A stretch of DNA of 64,000 nucleotides, from positions 82,765-146,764 of the forward strand of contig MNRP01000055.1 of NCBI GenBank assembly GCA_001916005.1, in the 5' to 3' direction. The notes below the pieces were generated by a model, which was not told the DNA's origin, did no database searches, and was given only the letters and a program-made list of their open reading frames with translations. Position 1 is the stretch's first letter; each line of letters starts with the position of its first letter. Position numbers and translations under genes: made by a program. The DNA is from Clostridium sp. 26_22 (GTDB lineage Bacteria > Bacillota > Clostridia > TANB77 > CAG-508). Below are positions 9,328-18,024 of this stretch, in pieces.

Positions 9328-10088
9328 ATATTAGAAAAAAAATTAAAAATTTTTTAAATCCACAGTTTAAGGATTCAGTAACATTTGCTCAATATTTAAG
9401 AAAGAAGGGTTGTACAATAGGGGAAGGAACATATTTTTTTGATCCCCAAAACATTCATATTGATGAGGATAATGCCCAATTTATAAATATTGGAAAGTAT
9501 TGTAAAATTACAACAGGGGTGTATATTTTAGCACATGATTATAGTTATTCTATTTTAAGAAGAGTATATAATGACATTCCTAAAAAAGCAGGTGTAACCC
9601 AAATAGGAGATAACTGTTTTATAGGAATAAATTCAATAATTTTGATGGGAAGTAAAATAGGAAATAATGTTATTATTGGAGCCGGTTCGGTTGTTAACGG
9701 TATAATTCCTGATAATGAAGTATGGGGAGGAAATCCAGCTAGATTTATTTGCACTTTAGATGAATACTATGAAAAATGTAAAAAAAAATTTGAGGAAAAT
9801 GCTAAATTGTATCTAAATCAATATTATAATGTGTATAATCGAATTCCAAGCGTTCAAGAAATGCAGTACTTTTCAATGCTATTTTTAAATAATGATAAAT
9901 CTGTTTCGGCAAAAAAAGAATATGAAAAAATGAAATTTAGTGGAGATAATAAAGAAGAAGTTTTAAATACTTGTTTGAATTTTAAGAGCAAGTATAAAAA
10001 TTATAATGAATTTATTGAAAAAAATCTTCAAAATTACGAGAGTGAAAATATAGAAATAACTGGAGGAAGAGATGAAGAAAGAAAATAA
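9324..10088 (+). CDS. hexapeptide-repeat acyltransferase (sugar O- or N-acetyltransferase type)
   Basis: A 254-residue protein whose middle part (about 35-150) consists of left-handed beta-helix hexapeptide repeats, seen as IGEGTYF, INIGKYCKIT, IGDNCFIGINSIILMGSKIGNNVIIGAGSVV and GNPAR. This is the LbH-MAT/serine acetyltransferase arrangement and implies acetyl-CoA-dependent acetylation of a sugar. The last 100 residues are charged and have no recognised domain. It overlaps both neighbours. The next gene is WecF-like, so N-acetylation of an amino sugar is an attractive but unproven role; O-acetylation of the polymer is the alternative. Confidence 0.82.
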   Translation: MNIRKKIKNFLNPQFKDSVTFAQYLRKKGCTIGEGTYFFDPQNIHIDEDNAQFINIGKYCKITTGVYILAHDYSYSILRRVYNDIPKKAGVTQIGDNCFIGINSIILMGSKIGNNVIIGAGSVVNGIIPDNEVWGGNPARFICTLDEYYEKCKKKFEENAKLYLNQYYNVYNRIPSVQEMQYFSMLFLNNDKSVSAKKEYEKMKFSGDNKEEVLNTCLNFKSKYKNYNEFIEKNLQNYESENIEITGGRDEERK

Positions 10089-11154
10089 GGATAAATCAAA
10101 AAGAATAGTACATATAATTCTTAGTGACAAATTTACATCAGGATATATTAATTATATGTTAAAAGAATTCAATAATTATGAACATACGATTATTTATGTT
10201 AAGGGAAAATATGAATTAGATTTATTGGATGAAGAATATAAGAAGAACATTATAGAAATTGAAGATAAAAAAGATATTTTAAATAAAGAAATATTAAAAG
10301 TAATGAAAGAAAGTAAAAAAATAGTTGCAAGTGGAATATTTGGACTAGAAAGATATTTGATTTTATTACCACATAAAATATTAAAAAAAGTATATATGCA
10401 GTTTTGGGGTGGAGATTTTTATACATATAGAAAAACAAATTTTTTCTCAAAAAAATTTTTACATAAGGTATGTTTACATTATTGCATAAAAGAATGTGGA
10501 GGAATAATTAATCTTATACCAGAAGATTATGAACAATTATGTAGAATATTTCCAAATAATACAAAACATTATGTTGGTATAATGCCAGATGATCCAAGAA
10601 AGAGAGACTCATATAAAAAATATGTATTTTCCAATAAATCAAGTAATACTATAATAATTGGTAATTCTGCGACGATGGAAAATCATCATGTTGAGGTCTT
10701 TGAGATGCTTAAACATTTAAAAAATGAAAATATAAAAATAATATGTCCTCTAGCTTATGGAGATAAAAGTTATGCAAAAAATGTAATAAAAATGGGAAAA
10801 CAAATCTTTAAAGACAAATTTATTCCAATTACTGAATATATGGACTATGATAAATATGTGGAATTGCTATCATTATGTAAGGTAGGAATATTTAATAATG
10901 ATAGACAGCAAGCAATGGGAAATATTAGCTTATTACTAAAAATGGGAAAAAAGGTATTTTTAAGAAAAAATACTTCAATGTGGAATAATTACAGTAAATT
11001 CAATGTTATTTTGTATGATGTAAATGATTTAAAGGATATTGAGTATAATGAACTTTATAAATTAGATGAAAACGTTGAAAAAAATAATTATAATAATATG
11101 ATACTAAGAGATAAAGAAAGATATAATACATGGAATGAAATATTACAAAATTAG
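10072..11154 (+). CDS. WecF-like TDP-Fuc4NAc:lipid N-acetylfucosaminyltransferase (GT56)
   Basis: The 360-residue protein resembles WecF of enterobacterial common antigen synthesis (PF07429). Recognisable segments are MQFWGGDFY, the central GNSATMENHHVEVFEMLKHL, ICPLAYGDKSYAKNV, ITEYMDYDKYVELLSLC and FNNDRQQAMGNISLLLKMGKKVFL, in the same order as in that family. The family transfers 4-acetamido-4,6-dideoxy-D-galactose from TDP to a lipid-linked glycan. The gene overlaps the acyltransferase by 17 bp and is followed by a DegT aminotransferase, consistent with a 4-amino-4,6-dideoxy sugar in the polymer. The thymidylyltransferase and 4,6-dehydratase needed to make it are not in this window. Confidence 0.8.
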   Translation: MKKENKDKSKRIVHIILSDKFTSGYINYMLKEFNNYEHTIIYVKGKYELDLLDEEYKKNIIEIEDKKDILNKEILKVMKESKKIVASGIFGLERYLILLPHKILKKVYMQFWGGDFYTYRKTNFFSKKFLHKVCLHYCIKECGGIINLIPEDYEQLCRIFPNNTKHYVGIMPDDPRKRDSYKKYVFSNKSSNTIIIGNSATMENHHVEVFEMLKHLKNENIKIICPLAYGDKSYAKNVIKMGKQIFKDKFIPITEYMDYDKYVELLSLCKVGIFNNDRQQAMGNISLLLKMGKKVFLRKNTSMWNNYSKFNVILYDVNDLKDIEYNELYKLDENVEKNNYNNMILRDKERYNTWNEILQN

Positions 11155-11185
11155 AAATTAATAATTAAAAGGAGTTGGATATAAT

Positions 11186-12292
11186 ATGAAAAAAATAATG
11201 GTTACTCAATCATCAATGCCAAAAATTGATGAATATATGGAAGAAATTAAATCTATATTTGAAAGTAAATGGCTTACTAATATGGGAGAAAAACATATAG
11301 AGTTAGAAAAAAATTTAAAAAATTATTTGGATATAAAAAATATATCATTATTTACAAATGGACATACTGCGTTAACAATTGGAATTCAATCAATGAATTT
11401 TCCAAAGGGTGGAGAAGTTATTACTACACCATATAGTTTTGCATCTACAACACATGCAATTGTAGAGAATGGATTAAAACCTATTTTTTGTGATATTGAT
11501 CCTGAAACATATACTATAGATGTAAATAAGATAGAAAGATTAATAACAAATAAAACATGTGCTATTTTACCTGTTCATGTATATGGACATGTATGTGATG
11601 TTGAAAATATTGATAAGTTAGCGAAAAAATATAATTTAAAAGTAATATATGATGCAGCTCATGTTTTTGGAGTAAAATATAAAGGAAAAAGTGTTGCAGA
11701 ATATGGCGATATGTCTATGTTTAGTTTTCATGCAACTAAAGTATTTAATACTATAGAGGGAGGAGCATTAGTATATAAAGATGAAAATTTAAAAAGTTAT
11801 ATAGATAAGTTAAAAAATTTTGGAATTAATGGACCGGATCATGTAGAATATGTAGGAATCAATGGAAAAATGAATGAATTTTGTGCTGCAATGGGAATAT
11901 GTAATTTAAGGCATATAAATGGCGAAATAGAAAAAAGAAAAAGGGTATATGAAAGATATGTGGAAAGACTGTCAAATATTGAGGGGGTACAATTATCTTT
12001 AATTCAGGATAATGTTTTACCTAATTATGCATATTTCCCAGTGATTTTTGACAAAGAAAAATATGGTAAATCTAGAGATGAGGTTCAACAGGAACTAGCA
12101 CAAAATAATATTTATTCAAGAAAATATTTTTACCCATTAATTAGCGATTATGAATGTTATAAAGACAATTTTGATAGTAATGAAACGCCAATTGCTAAAA
12201 ATATTTCAGATAATGTATTGACGATACCAATGTATGCAGATTTAGAGTTAAAAGATGTTGATAGAATATGTGATATTATTTTAAAAAAATAA
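11186..12292 (+). CDS. DegT/DnrJ/EryC1/StrS-family sugar aminotransferase
   Basis: A PLP-dependent fold-type I enzyme of 368 residues, the usual family length. Visible motifs are TNGHTAL (57-63), YSFASTTHA, DAAHVFG (156-162, with the Asp that holds the pyridine nitrogen) and SFHATKVFNTIEGGAL, where K185 forms the Schiff base. The sequence is closest in style to VioA/WecE-type enzymes that aminate 4-keto-6-deoxy nucleotide sugars. AAGGAG precedes the ATG. It would supply the amino sugar used by the WecF-like transferase just upstream; the exact keto-sugar substrate is inferred from context. Confidence 0.88.
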   Translation: MKKIMVTQSSMPKIDEYMEEIKSIFESKWLTNMGEKHIELEKNLKNYLDIKNISLFTNGHTALTIGIQSMNFPKGGEVITTPYSFASTTHAIVENGLKPIFCDIDPETYTIDVNKIERLITNKTCAILPVHVYGHVCDVENIDKLAKKYNLKVIYDAAHVFGVKYKGKSVAEYGDMSMFSFHATKVFNTIEGGALVYKDENLKSYIDKLKNFGINGPDHVEYVGINGKMNEFCAAMGICNLRHINGEIEKRKRVYERYVERLSNIEGVQLSLIQDNVLPNYAYFPVIFDKEKYGKSRDEVQQELAQNNIYSRKYFYPLISDYECYKDNFDSNETPIAKNISDNVLTIPMYADLELKDVDRICDIILKK

Positions 12293-12312
12293 ATAATAAA
12301 GAAAGGAAAAAA

Positions 12313-13248
12313 ATGAAGGAAATAGGTGGCTTTTTTGGTATAGAAGTTTATAACAATAATAATAAATATTATAAAAATGGTTACGATTTTAATTATGCAA
12401 GAAATTGTTTAGACTTTATTATTAAAGAAAGAAAAATAGATGAAATATATTTACCAGTATATTTGTGTAATTCAGTTAAGGAAAAATGTATTAAAGCAGG
12501 ATGTAAAATAAACTATTATCATATTAAAAGAGATTTCACTCCAGATTTAGAAAAAATCAATAAAAATTCATATATATATATAGTAAATTATTACGGTTGG
12601 CTTGATACAAATAAAATAAAAGAATTAAAAGAAAAATTTAGGAGAATAATTGTGGATAATGCACAAGCTTTCTTTAATGATTATGTTGATAATATTGATA
12701 CGATATATTCATATAGAAAATTTTTTGGTGTGCCTGATGGAGCTTGTTTAATAACTGATTTAAAAACAAAAGAAAATTTCGATAGAGAAAGTGTAAGTGA
12801 TATAGTTTATTTTCTAGTAGGGCGAAACGAAAAAAATGCAAATAAGTATTATGATGATTTTCGTAAATCTGAGGTTGATATAAAAGAAAAAAAAATAAAG
12901 AAAATATCCTTATTTTCAGAAAATATTTTAAATGCTATAGACTATGAACAAATAAAGAAGATAAGGGAAAGTAACTTTAATTTTTTACATAATAAATTAA
13001 AAGAAATAAATAAATTAAATATAAAAAATGTGATATATTATATGTATCCATTATTACTGGAAGAAAAACAAGATGAAATTAGGAAAAAGTTGATTGATAA
13101 TAAGATATATATTCCTAAATTATGGCCTAATATAACAGGAGAAAGTGTAATAGAAAAAGAATATATTAATAATATATTACCTATTCCGATAGATCAAAGA
13201 TATAGTATAAATGATATGGAATATATTTTAAACATTATTTTAAATTGA
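12313..13248 (+). CDS. short DegT-like PLP enzyme of unknown role
   Basis: A 311-residue protein about 60 residues shorter than standard DegT enzymes. It keeps the fold-type I landmarks: YARNCLDFI near the N-terminus in place of the usual TNGT-AL segment, VDNAQAFF with D115 for the PLP ring nitrogen, and SYRKFFGVPDGA with a candidate Schiff-base lysine K136. The loop between Ser and Lys is two residues shorter than in the neighbouring aminotransferase. The C-terminal small domain is present (LWPNI, LPIPIDQRY). Proteins of this kind occur in capsule loci without known function. It may be an aminotransferase with altered substrate or a non-transaminating PLP enzyme. Confidence 0.75.
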   Translation: MKEIGGFFGIEVYNNNNKYYKNGYDFNYARNCLDFIIKERKIDEIYLPVYLCNSVKEKCIKAGCKINYYHIKRDFTPDLEKINKNSYIYIVNYYGWLDTNKIKELKEKFRRIIVDNAQAFFNDYVDNIDTIYSYRKFFGVPDGACLITDLKTKENFDRESVSDIVYFLVGRNEKNANKYYDDFRKSEVDIKEKKIKKISLFSENILNAIDYEQIKKIRESNFNFLHNKLKEINKLNIKNVIYYMYPLLLEEKQDEIRKKLIDNKIYIPKLWPNITGESVIEKEYINNILPIPIDQRYSINDMEYILNIILN

Positions 13249-13357
13249 TAAACAAAAAAATAATAGTAAGTATAGGAGAAAAAGTTTGAAAAATAATTGT
13301 AAAATACAATATTTTTAATCAAATTTTGTGCTTTGAAAGAAAGGAATGACAGAAAAT

Positions 13358-14572
13358 ATGAAAAAAATATTATTGTTAGGTGGTTCAGCACAACAAATTA
13401 TTGCAATAGAAACAGCAAAAAAACTGGGATATTATACAATTGTTTGTGATTTTCTTAAAGATAATCCAGGACAATATGTAGCGGATAAATTTTATCTAAT
13501 AAGTTCAACTGATAAAGAAGCAGTTTTAGAAGTGGCACAAAAAGAAAAAATAGATGGAATATTAGCATATGCATCAGATCCGGCCGCTCCAACTGCAGCA
13601 TATGTGGCTGAAAAGTTGAAATTACCGGGTAATCCATACAATTCTGTAGAAATATTGTGTAATAAAGATAAATTTAGAAGATTTCTTAAAGAAAATAATT
13701 TTTGTACACCAAATGCAGAATCATATTTAAATATCAATGAAGCTATGCAAGATATAGAAAAAGGTAAATTTATATTTCCTATTATGGTAAAACCAGTTGA
13801 TTCTTCAGGCAGTAAAGGAGTTAGTAGAATAGATGATATTGTTGAAGCAAAAGAAAAACTTGAATATGCTATGTCTTTTTCACGTAACAAAAGAATAATA
13901 ATAGAAGAATTTGTAGAAAAATATGGTTATCAAATAGCTGGTGATGGTTTATCAATTGATGGAGAATTAGTTTTTCGCTGTTTTGCTAATGATCACTTTA
14001 ATGAACATTGTATTAATCCATATGTTCCAATTTCGGCTAGTTTTCCGTATAATATGCCAGATGAAATACAAAATAAGATACATAAAGAAATTCAAAGATT
14101 ATTGACATTACTAGAAATGAAAACTTGTACTTACAATTTTGATATAAGAATAGATAAAAACTATAATGTTTATTTAATGGAAGTTGCACCAAGAGATGGA
14201 GGAAATTATATTCCTCAAATTATTAAATATGCAACTGGAATTGATTTGGTTAAATATTCAATATTAGGAGCTATGGGAGAAAAAATATCTAAAATTAATA
14301 TGAAAAAAAGCCAGGGGTACTGGTCATATTTTGCAGTACATTCTTTAGTAGATGGGATTTTAGATTATATTGATATAAAAGAAGATGTATCAAAAAATCA
14401 TATTGTAGAAAATCATATTATAAAGAAAAATGGAGATATAATAAAAAGTTTTACAGGTGCAAATACAACATTAGGTTGTTTTATAATGAAATTTGATAGT
14501 ATGAAACAAATGTTGGAAATGATGGATAATTCAGAAAAATGGATTAAAGTTATTTTAAAAAATAAAGACTAG
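13358..14572 (+). CDS. ATP-grasp domain ligase
   Basis: An ATP-grasp enzyme of about 404 residues. It starts KKILLLGGSAQQIIAIETAKKLGY (a Rossmann-like preATP-grasp strand), continues with NKDKFRRFL, then FPIMVKPVDSSGSKGVSRI (ATP-binding lysine and glycine loop), IIIEEFVEKYGYQ, and the metal-binding YLMEVAPRDGGNYIPQI. These fit carbamoyl-phosphate-synthase-like ATP-grasp ligases. Such enzymes couple a carboxylate to an amine or amino acid. The alternative ATG at 13346 is only 1 base after the AAAGAAAGG site, so the ATG at 13358 is preferred. In this locus it may attach an amino acid to a uronic acid or amino sugar; that is inference. Confidence 0.82.
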   Translation: MKKILLLGGSAQQIIAIETAKKLGYYTIVCDFLKDNPGQYVADKFYLISSTDKEAVLEVAQKEKIDGILAYASDPAAPTAAYVAEKLKLPGNPYNSVEILCNKDKFRRFLKENNFCTPNAESYLNINEAMQDIEKGKFIFPIMVKPVDSSGSKGVSRIDDIVEAKEKLEYAMSFSRNKRIIIEEFVEKYGYQIAGDGLSIDGELVFRCFANDHFNEHCINPYVPISASFPYNMPDEIQNKIHKEIQRLLTLLEMKTCTYNFDIRIDKNYNVYLMEVAPRDGGNYIPQIIKYATGIDLVKYSILGAMGEKISKINMKKSQGYWSYFAVHSLVDGILDYIDIKEDVSKNHIVENHIIKKNGDIIKSFTGANTTLGCFIMKFDSMKQMLEMMDNSEKWIKVILKNKD

Positions 14573-14583
14573 GAGAGAAAAAA

Positions 14584-16029
14584 ATGGAAAATACAAAACA
14601 AAAAGTTTTTTCTAATTTAATATGGAGATTTGCAGAGCGCTCTGGAGCACAATTAGTTTCGTTTATTGTATCAATTGTATTAGCTAGAATATTAATGCCA
14701 GAGGACTATGGTACAATAGCACTGGTAACAGTATTTATAACTATTATGCAAGTATTTGTAGATAGTGGACTTGGAAATGCTTTAATACAAAAAAAAGATG
14801 CGGATGATATAGATTTTTCAACAGTATTTTATACTAATATAATTTTTTGTATAGTGTTATATATAATAATATTTTTGTGTGCACCACTTGTTGCAAAATT
14901 TTATAATAATGAATCATTAACAGCTATAACGAGAGTTTTAGGAATTACAATATTAATTTCGGGTATAAAAAATGTTCAGCAAGCATATGTATCGAGAAAT
15001 TTAATATTTAAAAAGTTCTTTTTTGCTACGTTATTTGGAACTTTAGGAGCAGCATGTGTTGGAATTATAATGGCAATAAATGGATTTGGTGTGTGGGCTT
15101 TAGTAACTCAACAATTGTTTAATTTAACAGTAGATACAGTTGTGTTATGGTTTACTGTAAAATGGAGACCAAAAAAATTATTTTCTTTTAAAAGATTAAA
15201 AGAATTATTTTCATATGGATGGAAATTATTAGCTTCATCAATTATTGATACAGTATATAATAATATAAGGCAGCTATTAATTGGAAAAATATATTCTTCA
15301 TCAGATTTAGCTTTTTATAATAAGGGAAAGCAAATTCCTGAATTGATTGTTTACAATATTAATAGTTCTATTGATAGTGTATTACTTCCGACTATGTCTA
15401 AAGAACAAGATAATAAGGAAAAAGTAAAAAATATGACGAGAAGAGCTATAAAAACAAGTGTATTTATAATGGCACCACTAATGATGGGATTAGCATTTAC
15501 ATCCAATAATGTTATAGAAATATTGTTAACAGATAAATGGGCTTTTTCTGTTCCATATTTATGTGTTTTTTGTATAACGTTTATGTTTTATCCAATACAT
15601 ACAGCTAACTTAAATGCAATTAAAGCAATGGGAAGAAGCGATTTATTTTTAAAGTTAGAAATAATAAAGAAAATTGTAGGAATTGTATTATTATTGATTA
15701 CCATGAGAATAAGCGTAATGGCAATGGCTTTAAGTTTACTAATTAGTGGATTATTAAGTCAGATTATTAATTCTTGGCCAAATAAAAAATTATTAGGTTA
15801 TAGTTATATTGCCCAATTAAAAGACATATTGCCAAGTATTATTCTAGCAATAATTATGGGAATAATAGTATATTTGGTTAATTTCTTGAATCTATCAACT
15901 ATTTTAACGTTAGTCCTTCAAGTGCTAATAGGAGCTATAATTTATATTATAGGGGCTGCATTATTAAAAATAGATTCTTTTAAATATATTTTAAGTATGA
16001 TAAAAGAAAAAAAGTTAGGAGAAGAGTAA
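14584..16029 (+). CDS. Wzx-type polysaccharide flippase
   Basis: A 481-residue protein with 12-14 hydrophobic segments, matching polysaccharide biosynthesis export proteins of the MOP superfamily. The N-terminus FSNLIWRFAERSGAQLVSFIVSIVLAR-type helix, the PEDYGTIALVTVFI loop and the later MGRSDLFLKLEIIKK are typical of the RfbX/TuaB branch. It should flip the undecaprenyl-linked repeat unit to the outer face for the polymerase encoded at 5938. GGAGAG precedes the ATG. It is followed after 1 bp by the dehydrogenase gene. Confidence 0.92.
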   Translation: MENTKQKVFSNLIWRFAERSGAQLVSFIVSIVLARILMPEDYGTIALVTVFITIMQVFVDSGLGNALIQKKDADDIDFSTVFYTNIIFCIVLYIIIFLCAPLVAKFYNNESLTAITRVLGITILISGIKNVQQAYVSRNLIFKKFFFATLFGTLGAACVGIIMAINGFGVWALVTQQLFNLTVDTVVLWFTVKWRPKKLFSFKRLKELFSYGWKLLASSIIDTVYNNIRQLLIGKIYSSSDLAFYNKGKQIPELIVYNINSSIDSVLLPTMSKEQDNKEKVKNMTRRAIKTSVFIMAPLMMGLAFTSNNVIEILLTDKWAFSVPYLCVFCITFMFYPIHTANLNAIKAMGRSDLFLKLEIIKKIVGIVLLLITMRISVMAMALSLLISGLLSQIINSWPNKKLLGYSYIAQLKDILPSIILAIIMGIIVYLVNFLNLSTILTLVLQVLIGAIIYIIGAALLKIDSFKYILSMIKEKKLGEE

Positions 16030-16030
16030 A

Positions 16031-17200
16031 ATGAAAATAGCAGTAGCAGGAACAGGTTATGTTGGATTATCATTAGCAACATTATTAAGCCAAAATAATG
16101 AAGTAATAGCATTAGATATAATACCTGAAAAAGTAGAAAAAATAAATAATAGAATTTCGCCAATAAAAGATGAATATATAGAAAAATATTTTAAAGAAAA
16201 GACCTTAAATTTAAAAGCAACACTTGATTATAAAGAAGCATTTAAAGATGCAGAATTCGTAATAATAAGTACTCCAACTAATTATGATGAAGAAAAAAAT
16301 TTCTTTGATACATCAAGTGTTGAAGATATAATAAAGAAAGTTATTAGTATAAATGATAATAATATTACAATGGTAGTAAAATCAACAATTCCAGTTGGAT
16401 TTATAGAAAACGTTAAACGAAAATATAATATAAATAACATTTTCTTTTCACCAGAATTCTTAAGAGAAGGAAAAGCATTATATGATAATCTTTATCCATC
16501 AAGAATAATAGTTGGAGAAAAAAATGATAAAGCAAAAGAATTTGCTAAACTTTTAATAGACTCTGCTGAAAAAAAAGATGTAGAAACTTTATTTATGAAT
16601 AGTACAGAGGCAGAAGCTGTAAAATTGTTTTCAAATACATATTTAGCTTTAAGAGTTGCGTATTTCAATGAATTAGATACTTATGCAATAACAAAAGGAT
16701 TAAATAGTAAAGATATAATAAATGGAGTATGTTTAGATCCTAGAATCGGAAACAAGTATAATAATCCATCTTTTGGATATGGTGGTTATTGTTTACCAAA
16801 AGATACAAAACAATTATTAGCAAATTATAAAGATGTACCACAAAATTTAATAGAAGCTATAGTTAATTCTAATAAAACACGTAAAGACTTTATTACAGAG
16901 GAAATATTAAAAAGAAAGCCTGAAATTGTTGGTATTTATAGATTAACAATGAAATCTGGTTCAGATAATTTTAGATCAAGTGCTATTCAAGATATTATTA
17001 AAAATTTAAGAGCCAATAATATTAAAGTTATAATTTATGAACCAACATTAACTCAAAAAGAGTTTAATGGATTCGAGATAGAAAATAGCATAGAAAAATT
17101 TAAGAAGGTTTCTTCAATCATTTTAGCAAATAGACAAGAAAAATTACTAGAAGATGTAATGGATAAGGTTTATACAAGAGATCTTTTTTCAAGAGATTAA
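16031..17200 (+). CDS. ugd: UDP-glucose 6-dehydrogenase
   Basis: The 389 residues match the length of bacterial UDP-glucose dehydrogenases. The N-terminal Rossmann motif VAGTGYVGLSLA (5-16), STPTNYD (80-86), KSTIPVG (118-123), SPEFLREGKA (140-149) and the catalytic loop FGYGGYCLPKDT with C254 are all present. It oxidises UDP-glucose to UDP-glucuronate with NAD, so the polymer probably contains a uronic acid. As the last gene of the operon it lies after the flippase gene. UDP-ManNAc dehydrogenase is less likely because SPEFLREG and the length are of the UDP-glucose type. Confidence 0.9.
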   Translation: MKIAVAGTGYVGLSLATLLSQNNEVIALDIIPEKVEKINNRISPIKDEYIEKYFKEKTLNLKATLDYKEAFKDAEFVIISTPTNYDEEKNFFDTSSVEDIIKKVISINDNNITMVVKSTIPVGFIENVKRKYNINNIFFSPEFLREGKALYDNLYPSRIIVGEKNDKAKEFAKLLIDSAEKKDVETLFMNSTEAEAVKLFSNTYLALRVAYFNELDTYAITKGLNSKDIINGVCLDPRIGNKYNNPSFGYGGYCLPKDTKQLLANYKDVPQNLIEAIVNSNKTRKDFITEEILKRKPEIVGIYRLTMKSGSDNFRSSAIQDIIKNLRANNIKVIIYEPTLTQKEFNGFEIENSIEKFKKVSSIILANRQEKLLEDVMDKVYTRDLFSRD

Positions 17201-17431
17201 AAAGAATTTACTCAAAAAGCATATTAGTAAATGAAATAGAGTGATTTGACTATAATAGTAGTAATATCTACAAGTACTATTAATGTAAATATTTTTTTAA
17301 AAAGATAGTAGATATCCATTGATTTAATTACTAAATATTGAAAAACAAGAGAATATTTTAAAACAAAAAATGAACATTAAAGATGGTTGCGGAAAAATAA
17401 CAGAGATTTTTTATAAAGGAGGTCCTCAAAT
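17201..17431. other. intergenic region at the end of the polysaccharide operon
   Basis: This 231-bp AT-rich gap holds an 8-bp inverted repeat (ATATCTAC at 17264-17271, GTAGATAT at 17308-17315) with a 36-bp loop and an unpaired TATAAT at 17251. There is no T-tailed hairpin after the dehydrogenase gene. It marks the switch in codon style between the polysaccharide operon and the VanZ gene. Confidence 0.4.
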
Positions 17432-17923
17432 TTGAAACGAACCCTATTCAGACTAACAATGTTAATCCTCCTAGGATTAACATTCGCATCCATCTTCAAC
17501 TTCTCAAGTCAAGATGGACAAACCTCAAGTGGACTAAGCAGAAAAGTAGCAAGAAAAATAATAGACGTATTTCCATACACCAAAAACCTAAGTGAAAAAA
17601 CAAAAAACAAAATAGTAGAAAGGTCACAACCAATAATAAGAAAAGGTGCACACCTTTCTATATATACATTAGTGGGAATACTAATAATGAGCTTCATAAG
17701 TACATATAAACTCCACTTAAAATACAAATTTTCAATAAGTATACTAGTAGGACTAATATATGCAATATCAGATGAAATACACCAAAGTTTCATACCAGAA
17801 AGGACAGCATCGCCAATAGATGTTGGAATAGACACATTTGGAGTATTTTTAGGAATAATAATAGTGTTAATAATAATATCAGTATACAAAGCATTAACAC
17901 AAAAAGAAACAAGTAAAGTATAA
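17432..17923 (+). CDS. VanZ-like family membrane protein
   Basis: A 163-residue membrane protein with about four hydrophobic segments. It carries the VanZ-family signature: FSSQDGQTSSGLS after the first helix, RKGAHLSIYTLVG in the middle, and SDEIHQSFIPERTASPIDVGIDTFG near the C-terminus. The start is TTG at 17432, supported by AAAGGAGGT 8 bases upstream and by the lack of an in-frame ATG at the N-terminus. Members occur widely in Bacillota outside any resistance cluster, and no vanA, vanH or vanX gene is nearby, so glycopeptide resistance should not be assumed. The molecular function is unknown. Confidence 0.88.
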   Translation: MKRTLFRLTMLILLGLTFASIFNFSSQDGQTSSGLSRKVARKIIDVFPYTKNLSEKTKNKIVERSQPIIRKGAHLSIYTLVGILIMSFISTYKLHLKYKFSISILVGLIYAISDEIHQSFIPERTASPIDVGIDTFGVFLGIIIVLIIISVYKALTQKETSKV

Positions 17924-17959
17924 AAAGGATGTTAAACTAAAAGTTTTATTTATATTGTA

Positions 17960-17988
17960 TTGAATATAAAAATAGACTATGGTAAAAT
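17960..17988 (+). promoter_or_regulatory. sigma-A type promoter of the cpsC-cpsD-cpsB operon
   Basis: TTGAAT (17960-17965) and TAAAAT (17983-17988) with 17-bp spacing lie about 37 bp before the cpsC start codon. Confidence 0.6.
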
Positions 17989-18024
17989 ATATAATGTGGT
18001 TAAAAATAAAAGGAGATAAAAACA

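Noticed and set aside
17245..17256. TTGAC directly next to TATAAT as a promoter before the VanZ gene
   Set aside because: The two boxes are adjacent rather than 16-18 bp apart, so they cannot form a sigma-A promoter together.
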